Shown one piece after another: positions 15,868 through 24,811 of a stretch of 64,000 nt of DNA; position 1 is the first letter of the stretch, and every line of letters begins with the position of its first letter. The translations under genes and the position numbers were made by a program. The stretch comes from Corynebacterium sp. (GTDB taxonomy: Bacteria > Actinomycetota > Actinomycetes > Mycobacteriales > Mycobacteriaceae), in NCBI RefSeq assembly GCF_030152825.1, contig NZ_JASLIP010000028.1:1-64000 (forward strand). The letters run 5' to 3'. Below the pieces are notes generated by a model that saw only the letters and a program-made list of their open reading frames with translations, did no database searches and was not told the DNA's origin.

Positions 15868-16335
15868 CTAACCGCGAACAATCTTGGATTCGTTTCCCGG
15901 AGGGCACTCCCAGCCCACGGGGCTAGGCATACCGAGCTCATCCACCAAAACTCGAAGAGCAGGGTCGGGACAATCCCGCACAGCCGCAGCTGTCTGAGTC
16001 TTCCGCCACTTCAGCCGCGCCTCAACCAGCCGATCTTCCCAATCTTTTTTCCTCGGAACTTTCAGCTTGAATTCTTGCCTCAGGGCTTCCAATACGTCTT
16101 CCAGGCTTGGGCGGAACCGGTGACCACCCGTAGGAAAGTGAAACCTCGACAAGGCGGGGTACGTCGAGATGAAGTTTTTAACCTTTTTATCGTTACTGGG
16201 ATTGAGCTTCCTATGCAGCCCCAGAAGATGAGTCATCTCATCCCGATGGGCATGCACGTGGATATGAGAACTGGGGTAGCTCGACTTCCGTCGGTCGTCA
16301 ACAAACTCATGTACCAGAGCGTCGAGCTTTTCGAT
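15868..16335 (-). CDS. Uncharacterised actinobacterial protein, possible toxin-like partner of the upstream small ORF
   Basis: Frame of about 155 residues. It contains SHIHVHAHRDEM and FHFPTGGHRFRPSLEDVLE, a His-rich pair of motifs I associate with an uncharacterised actinobacterial family; I do not know its activity. The start is unusual: no ATG, GTG or TTG precedes the conserved region. A very good ribosome site GGAGGGG (16347-16341) is followed after five bases by ATC (16335), giving IEKLDALVHEF. The only standard start, GTG 16257, would remove that part and has no ribosome site. An ATC start, or a lost start codon, are the options. It follows the 63-residue ORF by about 48 bases. Confidence 0.55.
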   Translation of the reverse strand: MEKLDALVHEFVDDRRKSSYPSSHIHVHAHRDEMTHLLGLHRKLNPSNDKKVKNFISTYPALSRFHFPTGGHRFRPSLEDVLEALRQEFKLKVPRKKDWEDRLVEARLKWRKTQTAAAVRDCPDPALRVLVDELGMPSPVGWECPPGNESKIVRG

Positions 16336-16383
16336 TGTTTCCCCTCCCTCGAAGCAACCCCTGCTTCGTCTTTTCCGCGTGCG

Positions 16384-16575
16384 CTACTCCAGGCCCAACA
16401 GCCACCGCAGCTCGGTGATACGCTCCCACTTCGCGAACTCTCGCGGGGTCAGGTTGTAGCTATAGGCTCGGCTTTCGAACTCTGCGAGGTCTCCGCCCAC
16501 AGAACTCTCCAGCTCGGCCAGCTCCTTCTCAGCAGCAGCCTTAGAGATTGGTTCCAACAGTGGTGCAGACATCAT
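16384..16575 (-). CDS. Small helical acidic protein, antitoxin-like
   Basis: Protein of 63 residues starting MMSAPLLEPISKAAAEKELAE and ending ITELRWLLGLE. It is acidic, likely all helical, and has no recognised domain. Size, charge and place directly before a basic protein of about 155 residues suggest a toxin-antitoxin pair, but this is inference. Its TAG stop is in the same frame as the downstream gene, with no other stop in between. Confidence 0.5.
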   Translation of the reverse strand: MMSAPLLEPISKAAAEKELAELESSVGGDLAEFESRAYSYNLTPREFAKWERITELRWLLGLE

Positions 16576-16711
16576 GCCCTCCCTTCAATACTGATAGCCT
16601 TCACCGCCAGTATGCCCTCATGTGTGCGAAAAGACAGACAGTTCGCTGCTAGAATCAGCCCGCTAATCTGCTCAGCACGACGCATCCCCAGCCCCACGCC
16701 GTCCGAGCCCC

Positions 16712-17695
16712 CTACAGCTCGCGCACCGCCCGGGTCTCCGCGGCCCGCGCCGCCAGTTCCGAGGCGTCCGGGTAGTCCACGCCCACCAGGTTCAACCCCT
16801 CCGCCGGAGCCACCGGCACCTGCGAACTACGCTCATCCATCTCCAGCAGCTCGGCGGTGAAACCCTCCGGGCGCTTGCCCTCCCCCACCGTCAGGCAGGC
16901 CCCCACAATCGAGCGCACCATCGACCAGCAAAACGCATCCGCCACCACGTGCGCCTCATAAGTCTGCGGCTCCGAGGGCGTCGACACATCCTTCCAGGTG
17001 AACTCCTGCAGCTCACGGATCGTCGTCGCCCCCTCACGAGCCTTGCAGTAGGCCGCGAAGTTATTCAGCCCCACCAGGGCATCCGCCGCGATCTGCACCT
17101 TCTCCAGGTCCACCGGCCGGCGCCATCGAGCGGTGTCCCGCACGCGCCGTGGCAGCGGCCCGCCCGGGGCCGTGCACACCCGATACACGTAGTGCCGCCG
17201 CAATGCAGAAAACCGTGCGTCGAAGCCTTCCGGAGCAGCCACCGCCGCGTTCAGGCGAATATCCTCCGGCAGCATCCGGCAGAGCCGCCGCACCAGATCC
17301 TCCGGCCGGGCCAGGCTGCGCTGCGTAAACGCCTCCGCCGGAATATCCGCGTGGCAGACCTGCCCATCGGCGTGCACGCCGGCATCCGTCCGCCCCGCCA
17401 CGGTCAACTCCACAGGCGTGCGGCACACCAGCGAGAGCTTTTCCTCCAGCTCCCCCTGCACGGTCCGCAAGCCCCCCTTCTGCGCTGCCCATCCGTGGAA
17501 ATCCGTCCCGTCGTAGGAGACGTCCATCCGCACCCGAACGGTCTCCCCGCCAGCGTCCGCGGCGTCGTTGACGACGTCACCCACCGCACCGTTAGCAGCG
17601 ACGTCGACGTCCGCCCCCGTCACCTTCGTCCCAGTGCCAGTCGTCCCAGCCCCAGTCGTCGCGCCCCCCGCTGCCCCAGTTTCCGTTGAACTCAT
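16712..17695 (-). CDS. truA: tRNA pseudouridine(38-40) synthase TruA
   Basis: Protein of 327 residues. The enzyme domain begins near residue 53 (VRVRMDVSYDGTDFHGWAAQ) and has the catalytic Asp104 in GRTDAGVHA, then RRHYVYRV and FAAYCK motifs of the family. TruA converts uridines 38-40 of tRNA anticodon arms to pseudouridine. The first 50 residues are Gly/Thr/Ala/Val repeats of low complexity and not part of the known fold; GTG codons near residue 53 could be the true start. It lies downstream of rplQ on the same strand, as in many actinobacteria. Confidence 0.93.
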   Translation of the reverse strand: MSSTETGAAGGATTGAGTTGTGTKVTGADVDVAANGAVGDVVNDAADAGGETVRVRMDVSYDGTDFHGWAAQKGGLRTVQGELEEKLSLVCRTPVELTVAGRTDAGVHADGQVCHADIPAEAFTQRSLARPEDLVRRLCRMLPEDIRLNAAVAAPEGFDARFSALRRHYVYRVCTAPGGPLPRRVRDTARWRRPVDLEKVQIAADALVGLNNFAAYCKAREGATTIRELQEFTWKDVSTPSEPQTYEAHVVADAFCWSMVRSIVGACLTVGEGKRPEGFTAELLEMDERSSQVPVAPAEGLNLVGVDYPDASELAARAAETRAVREL

Positions 17696-17836
17696 GCCCC
17701 AAACCTACCCGGCGGGATACGTGCCTCCGAAACCCCGCCACCCACGCCTGCTCCCCGGCCGCGCCTGCTCCCCAAACCCGGCTAACCGCACCAGCCAGGC
17801 AATCCACGCCAGCCAAGCAACCCCGCCAATAGCAAA

Positions 17837-17870
17837 AGCCGGGCACCACGCTCGTGCGTAGTACCCGGCT
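17837..17870 (-). terminator. Hairpin terminator after rplQ
   Basis: AGCCGGG (17837-17843) pairs with CCCGGCT (17864-17870), with further GCAC/GTGC-type pairing inside and TTTTGCT following on the minus strand. It separates rplQ from truA. Confidence 0.65.
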
Positions 17871-17932
17871 CCCCGGCAGGCCCTCACGGAACCCACCGGC
17901 TGGAGAGATCGAAGGATCACCTCAGCGGAGAA

Positions 17933-18394
17933 TTACTTCTCCTCTGCGGCCTCGTCCTTCTCCTCAGCAGCCTTCTTCTCCTCGGCCTTCTTGGATGCAG
18001 CAGCGCGGGTTGCACGCTCTGCCTCCTTGGAAGCCAGCTCCTCGGTCACCAGGGAGATCTGGGACATCGGAGCGTTGTCGCCCTTACGGTTCTCCAGCTT
18101 GATGATGCGGGTGTAACCGCCCTCACGGCCTTCGAACTTCGGGGCCAGCTCGGTGAACAGGTGGGACACGACGTCCTTGTTCGGGATGAGCTTCAGAACG
18201 TTGCGACGATCAGCCAGGGTGCCGTTCTTGGCCTTGGTGATGATCTTCTCAGCGTAGGGACGCAGGAGCTTCGCCTTGGCGTCCGTGGTTTTGATTGCGC
18301 CGTTCTCGAACAGCTGGGCTGCGAGATTGGACAGGATCTTCTTCTGGTGGGAAGCAGATCCGCCCAGACGGGCGCCCTTCTTAGGGGTTGGCAT
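17933..18394 (-). CDS. rplQ: 50S ribosomal protein L17
   Basis: Protein of 153 residues with the L17 N-terminus MPTPKKGARLGGSASHQKKIL and LFENGAIKTTDAKAK. The last 35 residues are a Lys/Glu/Ala-rich tail (EEKKAAEEKDEAAEEK), longer than in E. coli and common in actinobacteria. L17 lies near the peptide exit tunnel of the large subunit. It is the last gene of the rpsM-rpsK-rpsD-rpoA-rplQ operon, 46 bases after rpoA. Confidence 0.97.
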   Translation of the reverse strand: MPTPKKGARLGGSASHQKKILSNLAAQLFENGAIKTTDAKAKLLRPYAEKIITKAKNGTLADRRNVLKLIPNKDVVSHLFTELAPKFEGREGGYTRIIKLENRKGDNAPMSQISLVTEELASKEAERATRAAASKKAEEKKAAEEKDEAAEEK

Positions 18395-18440
18395 GTCTTC
18401 TCCTCGAGTGGGTTAAAAGCTTTGAGCGCTTAAGTGCGAT

Positions 18441-19454
18441 TTACTCCGCGATGTCTTCGCCCTCGGTCTCGACCCACTCACCGGTCTCGGCGTCGTAGCC
18501 TTCGATGTCGGAGAGGTCGAAACCTTCTGGGGAGTCCTTGAGTGCCAGGCCCAAGCCAGCCAGCTTGACCTTGACCTCGTTGATGGACTTCTGGCCGAAG
18601 TTCCGGATGTCCAGCAGATCGGACTCGGTGCGAGCAGCCAGCTCACCAACGGTGTGGATCTCTTCCCGCTTCAGGCAGTTGTAGCTGCGCACGGAGAAGT
18701 CCAGGTCCTCAATCGGCATGTTGTATGCGGCGATGTGCTCGGATTCCTGGGGGGACGGGCCGATTTCGATGCCCTCCGCCTCGATGTTGAGCTCCTGTGC
18801 CAGGCCGAAGAGCTCGACCAGGGTCTTGCCGGCGGACGCCATGGCGTCGCGCGCGGACATGGAGCTCTTGGTCTCCACGTCGAGGATCAGCTTGTCGAAG
18901 TCCGTGCGCTGCTCGACACGGGTTGCCTCGACCTTGTAGCTGACCTTCAGGACCGGGGAGTAGATCTGGTCGACAGGGATGCGACCGATCTCATCGGTGG
19001 AGGTGGCGGCTGGGACGTAGCCACGGCCGCGCTCAACGACCAGCTCGATATCCAGCTTGCCCTGCTCGTTGAGGGTGGCGATGTGCAGGTCCTTGTTGTG
19101 GACCTCCACGCCAGCTGGGGTCTCGATGTCTGCGCCGGTGACCGCTCCTGGGCCTTCCTTGCGCAAGTACATGGTGACCGGCTCATCGAAGTCGCTCGAC
19201 AGGACGAGGGCCTTGATGTTCAGGATGATGTCGGAGACATCCTCCTTCACACCCGGGACGGTGGTGAACTCGTGGAGCACACCATCGATCCGCAGGGAGG
19301 TCACGGCTGCACCTGGGATGGAGGACAGCAGGGTGCGGCGCAGGGAGTTGCCGAGGGTGTAGCCGAAGCCCGGCTCAAGCGGCTCGATGACGAACCGGGA
19401 GCGGGAGTCGTCGATAAACTCCTCGGACAGCTCTGGACGCTGGGAAATCAGCAT
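18441..19454 (-). CDS. rpoA: DNA-directed RNA polymerase subunit alpha
   Basis: Protein of 337 residues. The N-terminal domain (EPLEPGFGYTLGNSLRRTLLSSIPG, about 25-50) dimerises and starts RNA polymerase assembly. After a linker near 230-245, the C-terminal domain (VRSYNCLKREEIHTVGELAART...NFGQKSINEVKVKL) contacts UP elements and activators. The C-terminus is acidic (EWVETEGEDIAE). It stands between rpsD and rplQ, as usual. Confidence 0.98.
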   Translation of the reverse strand: MLISQRPELSEEFIDDSRSRFVIEPLEPGFGYTLGNSLRRTLLSSIPGAAVTSLRIDGVLHEFTTVPGVKEDVSDIILNIKALVLSSDFDEPVTMYLRKEGPGAVTGADIETPAGVEVHNKDLHIATLNEQGKLDIELVVERGRGYVPAATSTDEIGRIPVDQIYSPVLKVSYKVEATRVEQRTDFDKLILDVETKSSMSARDAMASAGKTLVELFGLAQELNIEAEGIEIGPSPQESEHIAAYNMPIEDLDFSVRSYNCLKREEIHTVGELAARTESDLLDIRNFGQKSINEVKVKLAGLGLALKDSPEGFDLSDIEGYDAETGEWVETEGEDIAE

Positions 19455-19567
19455 GTGTTACTTCTCCTTGTCGGCGACCGCTATTTGACGCCGGTAGCAG
19501 GATTGCCGTGCACCGTGGTGGTAGACGGCGGGGAGTAAATGTCTGTTTTTCAGATCGATGTCGCGGA

Positions 19568-20173
19568 CTACTTGGAGTAGTACTCGACGATGAGCTGCTC
19601 CTGCAGCGGGATGTCGATCTGAGCGCGCTCGGGCAGCTGGTGCACGAGGATGCGCAGGGTGGACGGAACGACCTGCAGCCACGCCGGAACGTTGGCGTCG
19701 ACCAGGTTGTCCTGTGCCTCATCGAACCACAGCATGGAGCGGGAACGATCGCGGACATCGATGATGTCGTACTGGGAGACACGGAAGGACGGAACGTTGA
19801 TCTTCTTACCGTTGACGGTGAAGTGACCGTGGGAGACCAGCTGACGTGCCTGGCGGCGGGTGCGTGCCAGACCAGCGCGGTAGATCACGTTGTCGAGGCG
19901 AGCCTCCAGCAGGATGACCAGGTTGTCACCGGTCTTGCCCGGCATTGCGTTGGCCTCTGCGTAGTAACGGCGGAACTGCTTCTCCATGACGCCGTAGGTG
20001 AAGCGAGCCTTCTGCTTCTCCTGCAGCTGGATCAGGTACTCCGACTCCTTGATGCGAGCGCGGCCAGCCTGACCCGGTGGGTACGGGCGGCGCTCGAAGG
20101 AACGGTCGCCACCGACGAGGTCGACGCGGAGGCGACGGGACTTACGGGTAACTGGGCCGGTATAACGAGCCAT
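19568..20173 (-). CDS. rpsD: 30S ribosomal protein S4
   Basis: Protein of 201 residues: MARYTGPVTRKSRRLRVDL at the N-terminus and the S4 RNA-binding domain (RLDNVIYRAGLARTRRQARQLVSHGHFTVNGKKINVPSF) in the second half. S4 binds the 5' domain of 16S rRNA and starts small-subunit assembly. This form lacks the zinc cysteines found in some S4 paralogues. It is 25 bases downstream of rpsK. Confidence 0.98.
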   Translation of the reverse strand: MARYTGPVTRKSRRLRVDLVGGDRSFERRPYPPGQAGRARIKESEYLIQLQEKQKARFTYGVMEKQFRRYYAEANAMPGKTGDNLVILLEARLDNVIYRAGLARTRRQARQLVSHGHFTVNGKKINVPSFRVSQYDIIDVRDRSRSMLWFDEAQDNLVDANVPAWLQVVPSTLRILVHQLPERAQIDIPLQEQLIVEYYSK

Positions 20174-20198
20174 TGTTTATCCCTTAACCTTTCTTTTC

Positions 20199-20606
20199 TT
20201 AGACGCGACGACGCTTCGGTGGGCGGCAGCCGTTGTGCGGCTGTGGGGTGACGTCGGCGATGGTGCCGACCTCAAGCCCAGCGGTGGACAGGGAGCGGAT
20301 TGCGGTCTCGCGACCAGAGCCCGGTCCCTTGACGAAAACGTCGACCTTCTTCATGCCGTGCTCCATTGCCTTGCGGGCAGCGGACTCGGCAGCCATCTGT
20401 GCGGCGAAAGGCGTGGACTTGCGGGAGCCCTTGAAGCCAACCTGGCCGGAGGATGCCCACGAGATGACGTGGCCCTTCGGGTCCGTGATGGACACGATGG
20501 TGTTGTTGAAGGTGGACTTGATGTATGCGTGACCCTGGGTCACGTTCTTCTTGACTACGCGACGGCCGCGGCGGGCGCGCGTAGCGGTGCTCTTCGGTGC
20601 AGCCAT
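20199..20606 (-). CDS. rpsK: 30S ribosomal protein S11
   Basis: Protein of 135 residues with the S11 core (GHAYIKSTFNNTIVSITDPKG) and the C-terminal THRG-type region TPQPHNGCRPPKRRRV. It forms part of the platform of the small subunit near the Shine-Dalgarno helix. The ATG overlaps the rpsM stop as TAATG, so translation is coupled. Confidence 0.98.
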   Translation of the reverse strand: MAAPKSTATRARRGRRVVKKNVTQGHAYIKSTFNNTIVSITDPKGHVISWASSGQVGFKGSRKSTPFAAQMAAESAARKAMEHGMKKVDVFVKGPGSGRETAIRSLSTAGLEVGTIADVTPQPHNGCRPPKRRRV

Positions 20607-20974
20607 TACTTCTTCTTTCCTGCGATCGTCTTCTTCGGGCCCTTACGGGTACGAGCGTTGGTCTTGGTGCGCTGGCCACGGACTGGCAGGCCACGGCGGT
20701 GGCGCAGTCCCTGGTAGGAACCAATCTCGATCTTGCGACGGATGTCGGCCTGGATTTCGCGGCGGAGGTCACCCTCAACCTTCCAGTTGTTTTCGATCAC
20801 GTCACGCAGAGCTGCGAGCTGCTCGTCGCTCAGGTCCTTGGAACGCAGGTCCGGGGAGATGCCGGTCTTTTCCAGCAGCTTCTTGGATCGGGCTGGGCCG
20901 ATTCCGAAGATGTAGGTCAGTGCGACCTCCATGCGCTTTTCGCGTGGCAGGTCTACACCAGCAAGGCGTGCCAT
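20606..20974 (-). CDS. rpsM: 30S ribosomal protein S13
   Basis: Protein of 122 residues: MARLAGVDLPREKRMEVALTYIFGIGPARS, then RGLPVRGQRTKTNARTRKGPKK, the basic C-terminal extension that contacts P-site tRNA and the subunit bridge. First gene of the rpsM-rpsK-rpsD-rpoA-rplQ operon. The 240 bases upstream contain an imperfect hairpin around CACATG/CATGTG (about 21131-21171) that may belong to its leader. rpmJ, often found here, is absent. Confidence 0.98.
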   Translation of the reverse strand: MARLAGVDLPREKRMEVALTYIFGIGPARSKKLLEKTGISPDLRSKDLSDEQLAALRDVIENNWKVEGDLRREIQADIRRKIEIGSYQGLRHRRGLPVRGQRTKTNARTRKGPKKTIAGKKK

Positions 20975-21214
20975 ATGGCATTATCCTTCCGGTTTTACGG
21001 CGGTTTTCTCCGTACTCATCCCGGTGGTCTGCTTCCTTCTTTTGACGACGTCACCCGCAATCGGGCGGGTCGTTGTTCAAGAGGTTCAGCAGCGGGCTCC
21101 GGCCGCCGCGGCCAGAGGTAGGCAACCTCACCCACATGGCCACGTGTTGCGCGGCCGTGCCGCATGTGACCATGGGCGGGTGAGATTTGGATGTACGAAG
21201 GCTGACAGAGTTTT

Positions 21215-21433
21215 TTACTTGTAGCGGTAAACGATACGACCGCGAGAGAGGTCGTATGGAGAAAGCTCGACTACAACGCGGTCCTCAGGAAGGATGCGGA
21301 TGTAGTGCTGGCGCATCTTGCCAGAGATGTGTGCGAGCACCTTGTGCCCGTTATCCAGCTCGACTCGGAACATTGCATTCGGCAGGGGCTCGACGATGCG
21401 GCCCTCAACCTCAATGGCACCTTCTTTGGCCAT
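21215..21433 (-). CDS. infA: Translation initiation factor IF-1
   Basis: Protein of 72 residues, the standard IF-1 length: MAKEGAIEVEGRIVEPLPNA, then the OB-fold segments HISGKMRQHYIRILPEDRV and DLSRGRIVYRYK. IF-1 occupies the A site of the small subunit during initiation. I chose ATG 21433 by family length; GGAGGA lies only about two bases before it, a short spacing. It appears to be transcribed alone between map and rpsM. Confidence 0.97.
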   Translation of the reverse strand: MAKEGAIEVEGRIVEPLPNAMFRVELDNGHKVLAHISGKMRQHYIRILPEDRVVVELSPYDLSRGRIVYRYK

Positions 21434-21611
21434 ATCCTCCACATTTCCCCGATGAACATGCTGGTCATCGGCTATTTGTGCGTGTATCGCTACGATGGTG
21501 CGGCCTTCTTGGCTCCCCATTTTTGGGGTGCGTCACCTGCACCATCGGTCTATCGTACACGTGACCTGGGGCTTTAACAACTGCAGGCCAGGGGCGGAGG
21601 AGCCCGGTGGA

Positions 21612-22406
21612 TTAGTGGCGCGGGGTGAGGATGCGCGGGCCGCCGGCGGTGGCGGCGACGGTGTGCTCCCAGTGGGAGGAGTAGCTGCCGTCAACGGTGA
21701 CCACTCCCCAATCGTCGTCGAGGACGGCGGTGTCGATGGTGCCGAGGGAAAGCATCGGCTCGATCGCGAGCACGGAACCTTCCTGGATGACCGGGCCGCG
21801 GCCCGGGCGGCCCTCGTTGGCGAGGTACGGATCCTCGTGCATGCTGCGGCCAATACCGTGGCCACCGTAGCCGTCGATGATGTGCAGCGGCACGCCGAAC
21901 TTATCCTCGGCCTTGCGGGTCGCGACTTCGAGGGCGTGGGAGACGTCGGTGAGGTGATTGCCCGGGCGCATTGCCTTGAGCCCCTCCATGAGGACCCACT
22001 CGGTGGCCTGGTTGAGCAGCTCGTGTTCGCGGGCGAGCTCGCCGATGCCGAAGGTCCAGGCGGAGTCCCCCACCCAGCCGTCGAGGGTGGCGCCGCAGTC
22101 GATGGAGACGAGGTCGCCTTCCTTGAGGACCACGTCTGCCGCCGGGATGCCGTGGACGACCATGTCGTTGACGGAGCTGCAGATGGAGCCCGGGAAGCCC
22201 TGGTAGCCGAGGAAGGCTGGCGTGGCGCCGGCCTCGCGGATAGTGGCCTCAGCAACCTCGTCGAGGTCGAGGGTGCTCACCCCGGGCTTTGCGGCGGCCT
22301 TCACGGCCTGCAGGGTCCGGCCCACGACCTCGCCTGCGGCCTGCATGGCGTCCAGTTCCGCGGGTGTCTTCGCGGCGATCTTCTTGCTCTTCTTTCGGAA
22401 AGCCAC
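21612..22406 (-). CDS. map: Methionine aminopeptidase, type I
   Basis: Protein of 264 residues that removes the N-terminal methionine from new proteins. The five metal ligands are visible: Asp in SIDCGAT, Asp in GDSAWTFG, His in GGHGIGRSMHEDP, Glu in AIEPML and Glu in WEHTVA. GTG 22406 is chosen because AGGAGG stands six bases upstream; a longer frame would add 22 residues without support. It follows adk after a terminator, so it may have partial independence from secY-adk. Confidence 0.96.
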   Translation of the reverse strand: MAFRKKSKKIAAKTPAELDAMQAAGEVVGRTLQAVKAAAKPGVSTLDLDEVAEATIREAGATPAFLGYQGFPGSICSSVNDMVVHGIPAADVVLKEGDLVSIDCGATLDGWVGDSAWTFGIGELAREHELLNQATEWVLMEGLKAMRPGNHLTDVSHALEVATRKAEDKFGVPLHIIDGYGGHGIGRSMHEDPYLANEGRPGRGPVIQEGSVLAIEPMLSLGTIDTAVLDDDWGVVTVDGSYSSHWEHTVAATAGGPRILTPRH

Positions 22407-22463
22407 CGAAAGCCTCCTTCTTCTTGTGTTGTCGCAGCCCACATTGGTGAGCCAAAAGTTAAA

Positions 22464-22497
22464 CCCGCCCACCGGTGACGTCCGGAAGATGGGCGGG
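22464..22497 (-). terminator. Terminator after adk
   Basis: CCCGCCCA (22464-22471) pairs with TGGGCGGG (22490-22497), with an inner CCGG stem. On the minus strand it is followed by TTTAACTTTT, a U-rich tail. It lies between adk and map. Confidence 0.75.
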
Positions 22498-22564
22498 AAA
22501 AACGGGCCACTGGGCCCTACCGTCAGCGGTCACCGCGCGTTGTGGCGGCGACGCTTCCTGGCGT

Positions 22565-23110
22565 TTACTTGTCCAGGGCGCAGAGGGTGGCCTCGGAGAT
22601 GTCCTCCACGGAGCCCTCGGCGTCGATGTTGAGGATGCGGCCCTGGTAGTAGTCGATCAGCGGTGCGGTCTCCTCGCGGTAGACCTGCAGGCGGGTGCGG
22701 ATCGTGGACTCGTTGTCGTCGTTACGGCCACGGGAGAGCATGCGCTCCACCACGACGTCCTCGGAGACCTGGTAGTTGATGACCGCGTCCAGCTTTAGGT
22801 CCTTCTCCTTGAGCATCTCCTCGAGCAGGTCGGCCTGCTCGATGGTGCGCGGGAAGCCGTCCAGCAGGAAGCCGTTGGCGGCGTCGCTCTCGTCGAGGCG
22901 GGCGCGGACCATGTTCGCGGTGACCTCGGTCGGGACCAGCTTGCCGGCGTCCATGTACTCCTGAGCCTGCTTGCCAAGCTCGGTGCCCTGGGAAATGTTC
23001 GCGCGGAACAGGTCGCCCGTGGAGATGTGCGGGATGTTCAGTGCGTCGGAGAGCAGCTGGGCCTGGGTGCCCTTGCCGGCACCGGGAGGGCCGAGGAGAA
23101 CTAGTCTCAT
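22565..23110 (-). CDS. adk: Adenylate kinase
   Basis: Protein of 181 residues of the short-lid type: P-loop GPPGAGKGTQA (residues 7-17), DGFPRTIEQAD, and RGRNDDNESTIRTRLQVY, without the zinc-containing long lid. It interconverts ATP plus AMP and two ADP. It overlaps the secY stop by four bases (ATGA), the usual secY-adk-map arrangement. Confidence 0.97.
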   Translation of the reverse strand: MRLVLLGPPGAGKGTQAQLLSDALNIPHISTGDLFRANISQGTELGKQAQEYMDAGKLVPTEVTANMVRARLDESDAANGFLLDGFPRTIEQADLLEEMLKEKDLKLDAVINYQVSEDVVVERMLSRGRNDDNESTIRTRLQVYREETAPLIDYYQGRILNIDAEGSVEDISEATLCALDK

Positions 23111-24441
23111 TTGAGGAATCCTTCGTAGTTAGCTTGCATCATTTGCGATTCGATCTGCTTGACCGTGGTCAGGGCCACGGACACGAGAATCAGAACCGCG
23201 GTACCACCGAACGGCATGCCGCCGCCGGAGGCCTGGGACGTGTCCACTCCCAAGTTAATGAGAATGTTGGGCAGCACCGCAATGATACCCAAGTACAGGG
23301 AGCCCACGACCAGAAGGCGGTTCATCACGTAGCCGAGGTACTCGGCGGTCGGGCGGCCCGGACGGATGCCCGGGATGAAGCCACCGTACTTCTTCATGTT
23401 GTCCGCCTGGTCGTACGGGTCGTACTGGACGGAGACGTAGAAGAAGGAGAAGAAGATGATCAGCGCGAGGTAAACCAGGATGTACTGCCATGCCGCTGGG
23501 TTCTGCAGGACGGTCATGACGTTGCGGTTCCACCAGTTGTTCGCGACGTCCTCGCCGGCTGCGGCACCGGACTGGATGATCTGGGTGATCAGGATCGGGA
23601 CGGTCAGCAGGGAGGACGCGAAGATCACCGGGATCACGCCGGCCTGGTTGACCTTGAGCGGCAGGTAGGTGGAGGTCTCGCCGTACTGGCGGCGGCCGAT
23701 CATGCGCTTGGCGTACTGCACCGGGATGCGGCGCTGGCCCTGCTCGACGAAGACCACGCCGACGATGAGCAGCAGCAGCCCGAAGACCACAGCACCAAAG
23801 ACGAATCCACCGGAGTTGGAGAGGATGGACACACCCTCCCCCGGCAGGGTGGTTGCGATACCCGCCATGATGAGCAGGGACATGCCGTTGCCCACGCCGC
23901 GGTCGGTGATCAGCTCGCCGAGCCACATCACGAGCACCGCACCGGAGGTCATGACGAGGACCATGACGATCAGACCGAAGATGCCGACATCATCCTTGAG
24001 GACCGGGATGCCCTCGCCAAGCAGCTGCTCGCGATCCGCCAGGGCGACGATACCTGCGGACTGCAGCAGGGCCAGCGCGACGGTGAGATAACGGGTATAT
24101 TCCGTCATCTTCGCCTGCCCGGTTTGACCCTCCTTCTTGAGCTGCTCGAACTTCGGGATCACGACGGTGAGCAGCTGCACGATAATCGACGCCGTAATGT
24201 ACGGCATGATGCCGATCGCGAAGATCGAGAGTTGCAGCAGCGCACCGCCGGAGAAAAGGTTGATCAGCGAGTAGACCGCGGAGGACTCGGTGAGCTCCGA
24301 GATCTGCTTGGTGATGCTTGCGTAGTCGACGCCCGGCGTTGGGATCTGCGAGCCGATGCGGTACAGGATGATCATCGCAAGAGTGAAAAGGATCTTCTTG
24401 CGGAGATCAACGTTTTTGAACGCCCCGGTGATGGCGGACAA
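23107..24441 (-). CDS. secY: Protein translocase subunit SecY
   Basis: Protein of 444 residues with ten predicted membrane segments and typical SecY stretches: GSQIPTPGVDYASI near residue 30, SGGALLQLSIFAIGIMPYITASIIVQLL (TM2, in the plug region), and GMSLLIMAGI. It forms the channel of the general secretory pathway with SecE and SecG. It starts its own unit here, because rplO ends in a terminator upstream. AGGAGG precedes the ATG. Confidence 0.97.
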   Translation of the reverse strand: MSAITGAFKNVDLRKKILFTLAMIILYRIGSQIPTPGVDYASITKQISELTESSAVYSLINLFSGGALLQLSIFAIGIMPYITASIIVQLLTVVIPKFEQLKKEGQTGQAKMTEYTRYLTVALALLQSAGIVALADREQLLGEGIPVLKDDVGIFGLIVMVLVMTSGAVLVMWLGELITDRGVGNGMSLLIMAGIATTLPGEGVSILSNSGGFVFGAVVFGLLLLIVGVVFVEQGQRRIPVQYAKRMIGRRQYGETSTYLPLKVNQAGVIPVIFASSLLTVPILITQIIQSGAAAGEDVANNWWNRNVMTVLQNPAAWQYILVYLALIIFFSFFYVSVQYDPYDQADNMKKYGGFIPGIRPGRPTAEYLGYVMNRLLVVGSLYLGIIAVLPNILINLGVDTSQASGGGMPFGGTAVLILVSVALTTVKQIESQMMQANYEGFLK

Positions 24442-24811
24442 ACTGGCCTCCTGTGTTGGTGGGCCCGCACTGTGGTGGCCGCGCGAAGACTCGCGGGGCC
24501 GGTGCCGCAGGGCGTGCGCCGTGGGATTGAAGTCTTTAGTAGCAAAGTAGCAGCCGGTGCGGACACGGGGTTCTGTGGCCGTGCTGCCGGTTGCTTATTA
24601 TGCCACCCCTAAGCGTTTCCGGATGAGGCTCGCCTAGGCAGATAACCAAACCAGAGTAACAGTTTGGCTGGTGGTTTAGAAAGTTTCCGGCCTACTACCC
24701 GCGCAGGTCATGGAAAGCAGAAAACCCCGCCGGTGCGGGATGCACCATGCGGGGTCTTGTTATGCCGCTACCGGGCGAGGAAAGCCCCCCGCTGGGTTGC
24801 GTTATTCAGGT
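24442..24811. other. Gene-free stretch between secY and rplO
   Basis: It contains the rplO terminator (24722-24758) and, downstream of it, the promoter and leader of secY on the minus strand. A small dyad CCAAAC/GTTTGG (24646-24667) lies in the promoter area. No gene-like frame is seen. Confidence 0.6.
24722..24758 (-). terminator. Terminator after rplO
   Basis: AAACCCCGC (24722-24730) pairs with GCGGGGTCTT (24749-24758), with an inner TGC/GCA stem. On the minus strand GCGGGGTTTTCT ends it with a T-run. Confidence 0.8.

Noticed and set aside
16384..16386. Amber readthrough joining the 63-residue ORF to the next gene
   Set aside because: The bases between them include a perfect ribosome site, and the translated linker is not protein-like, so two separate genes fit better.
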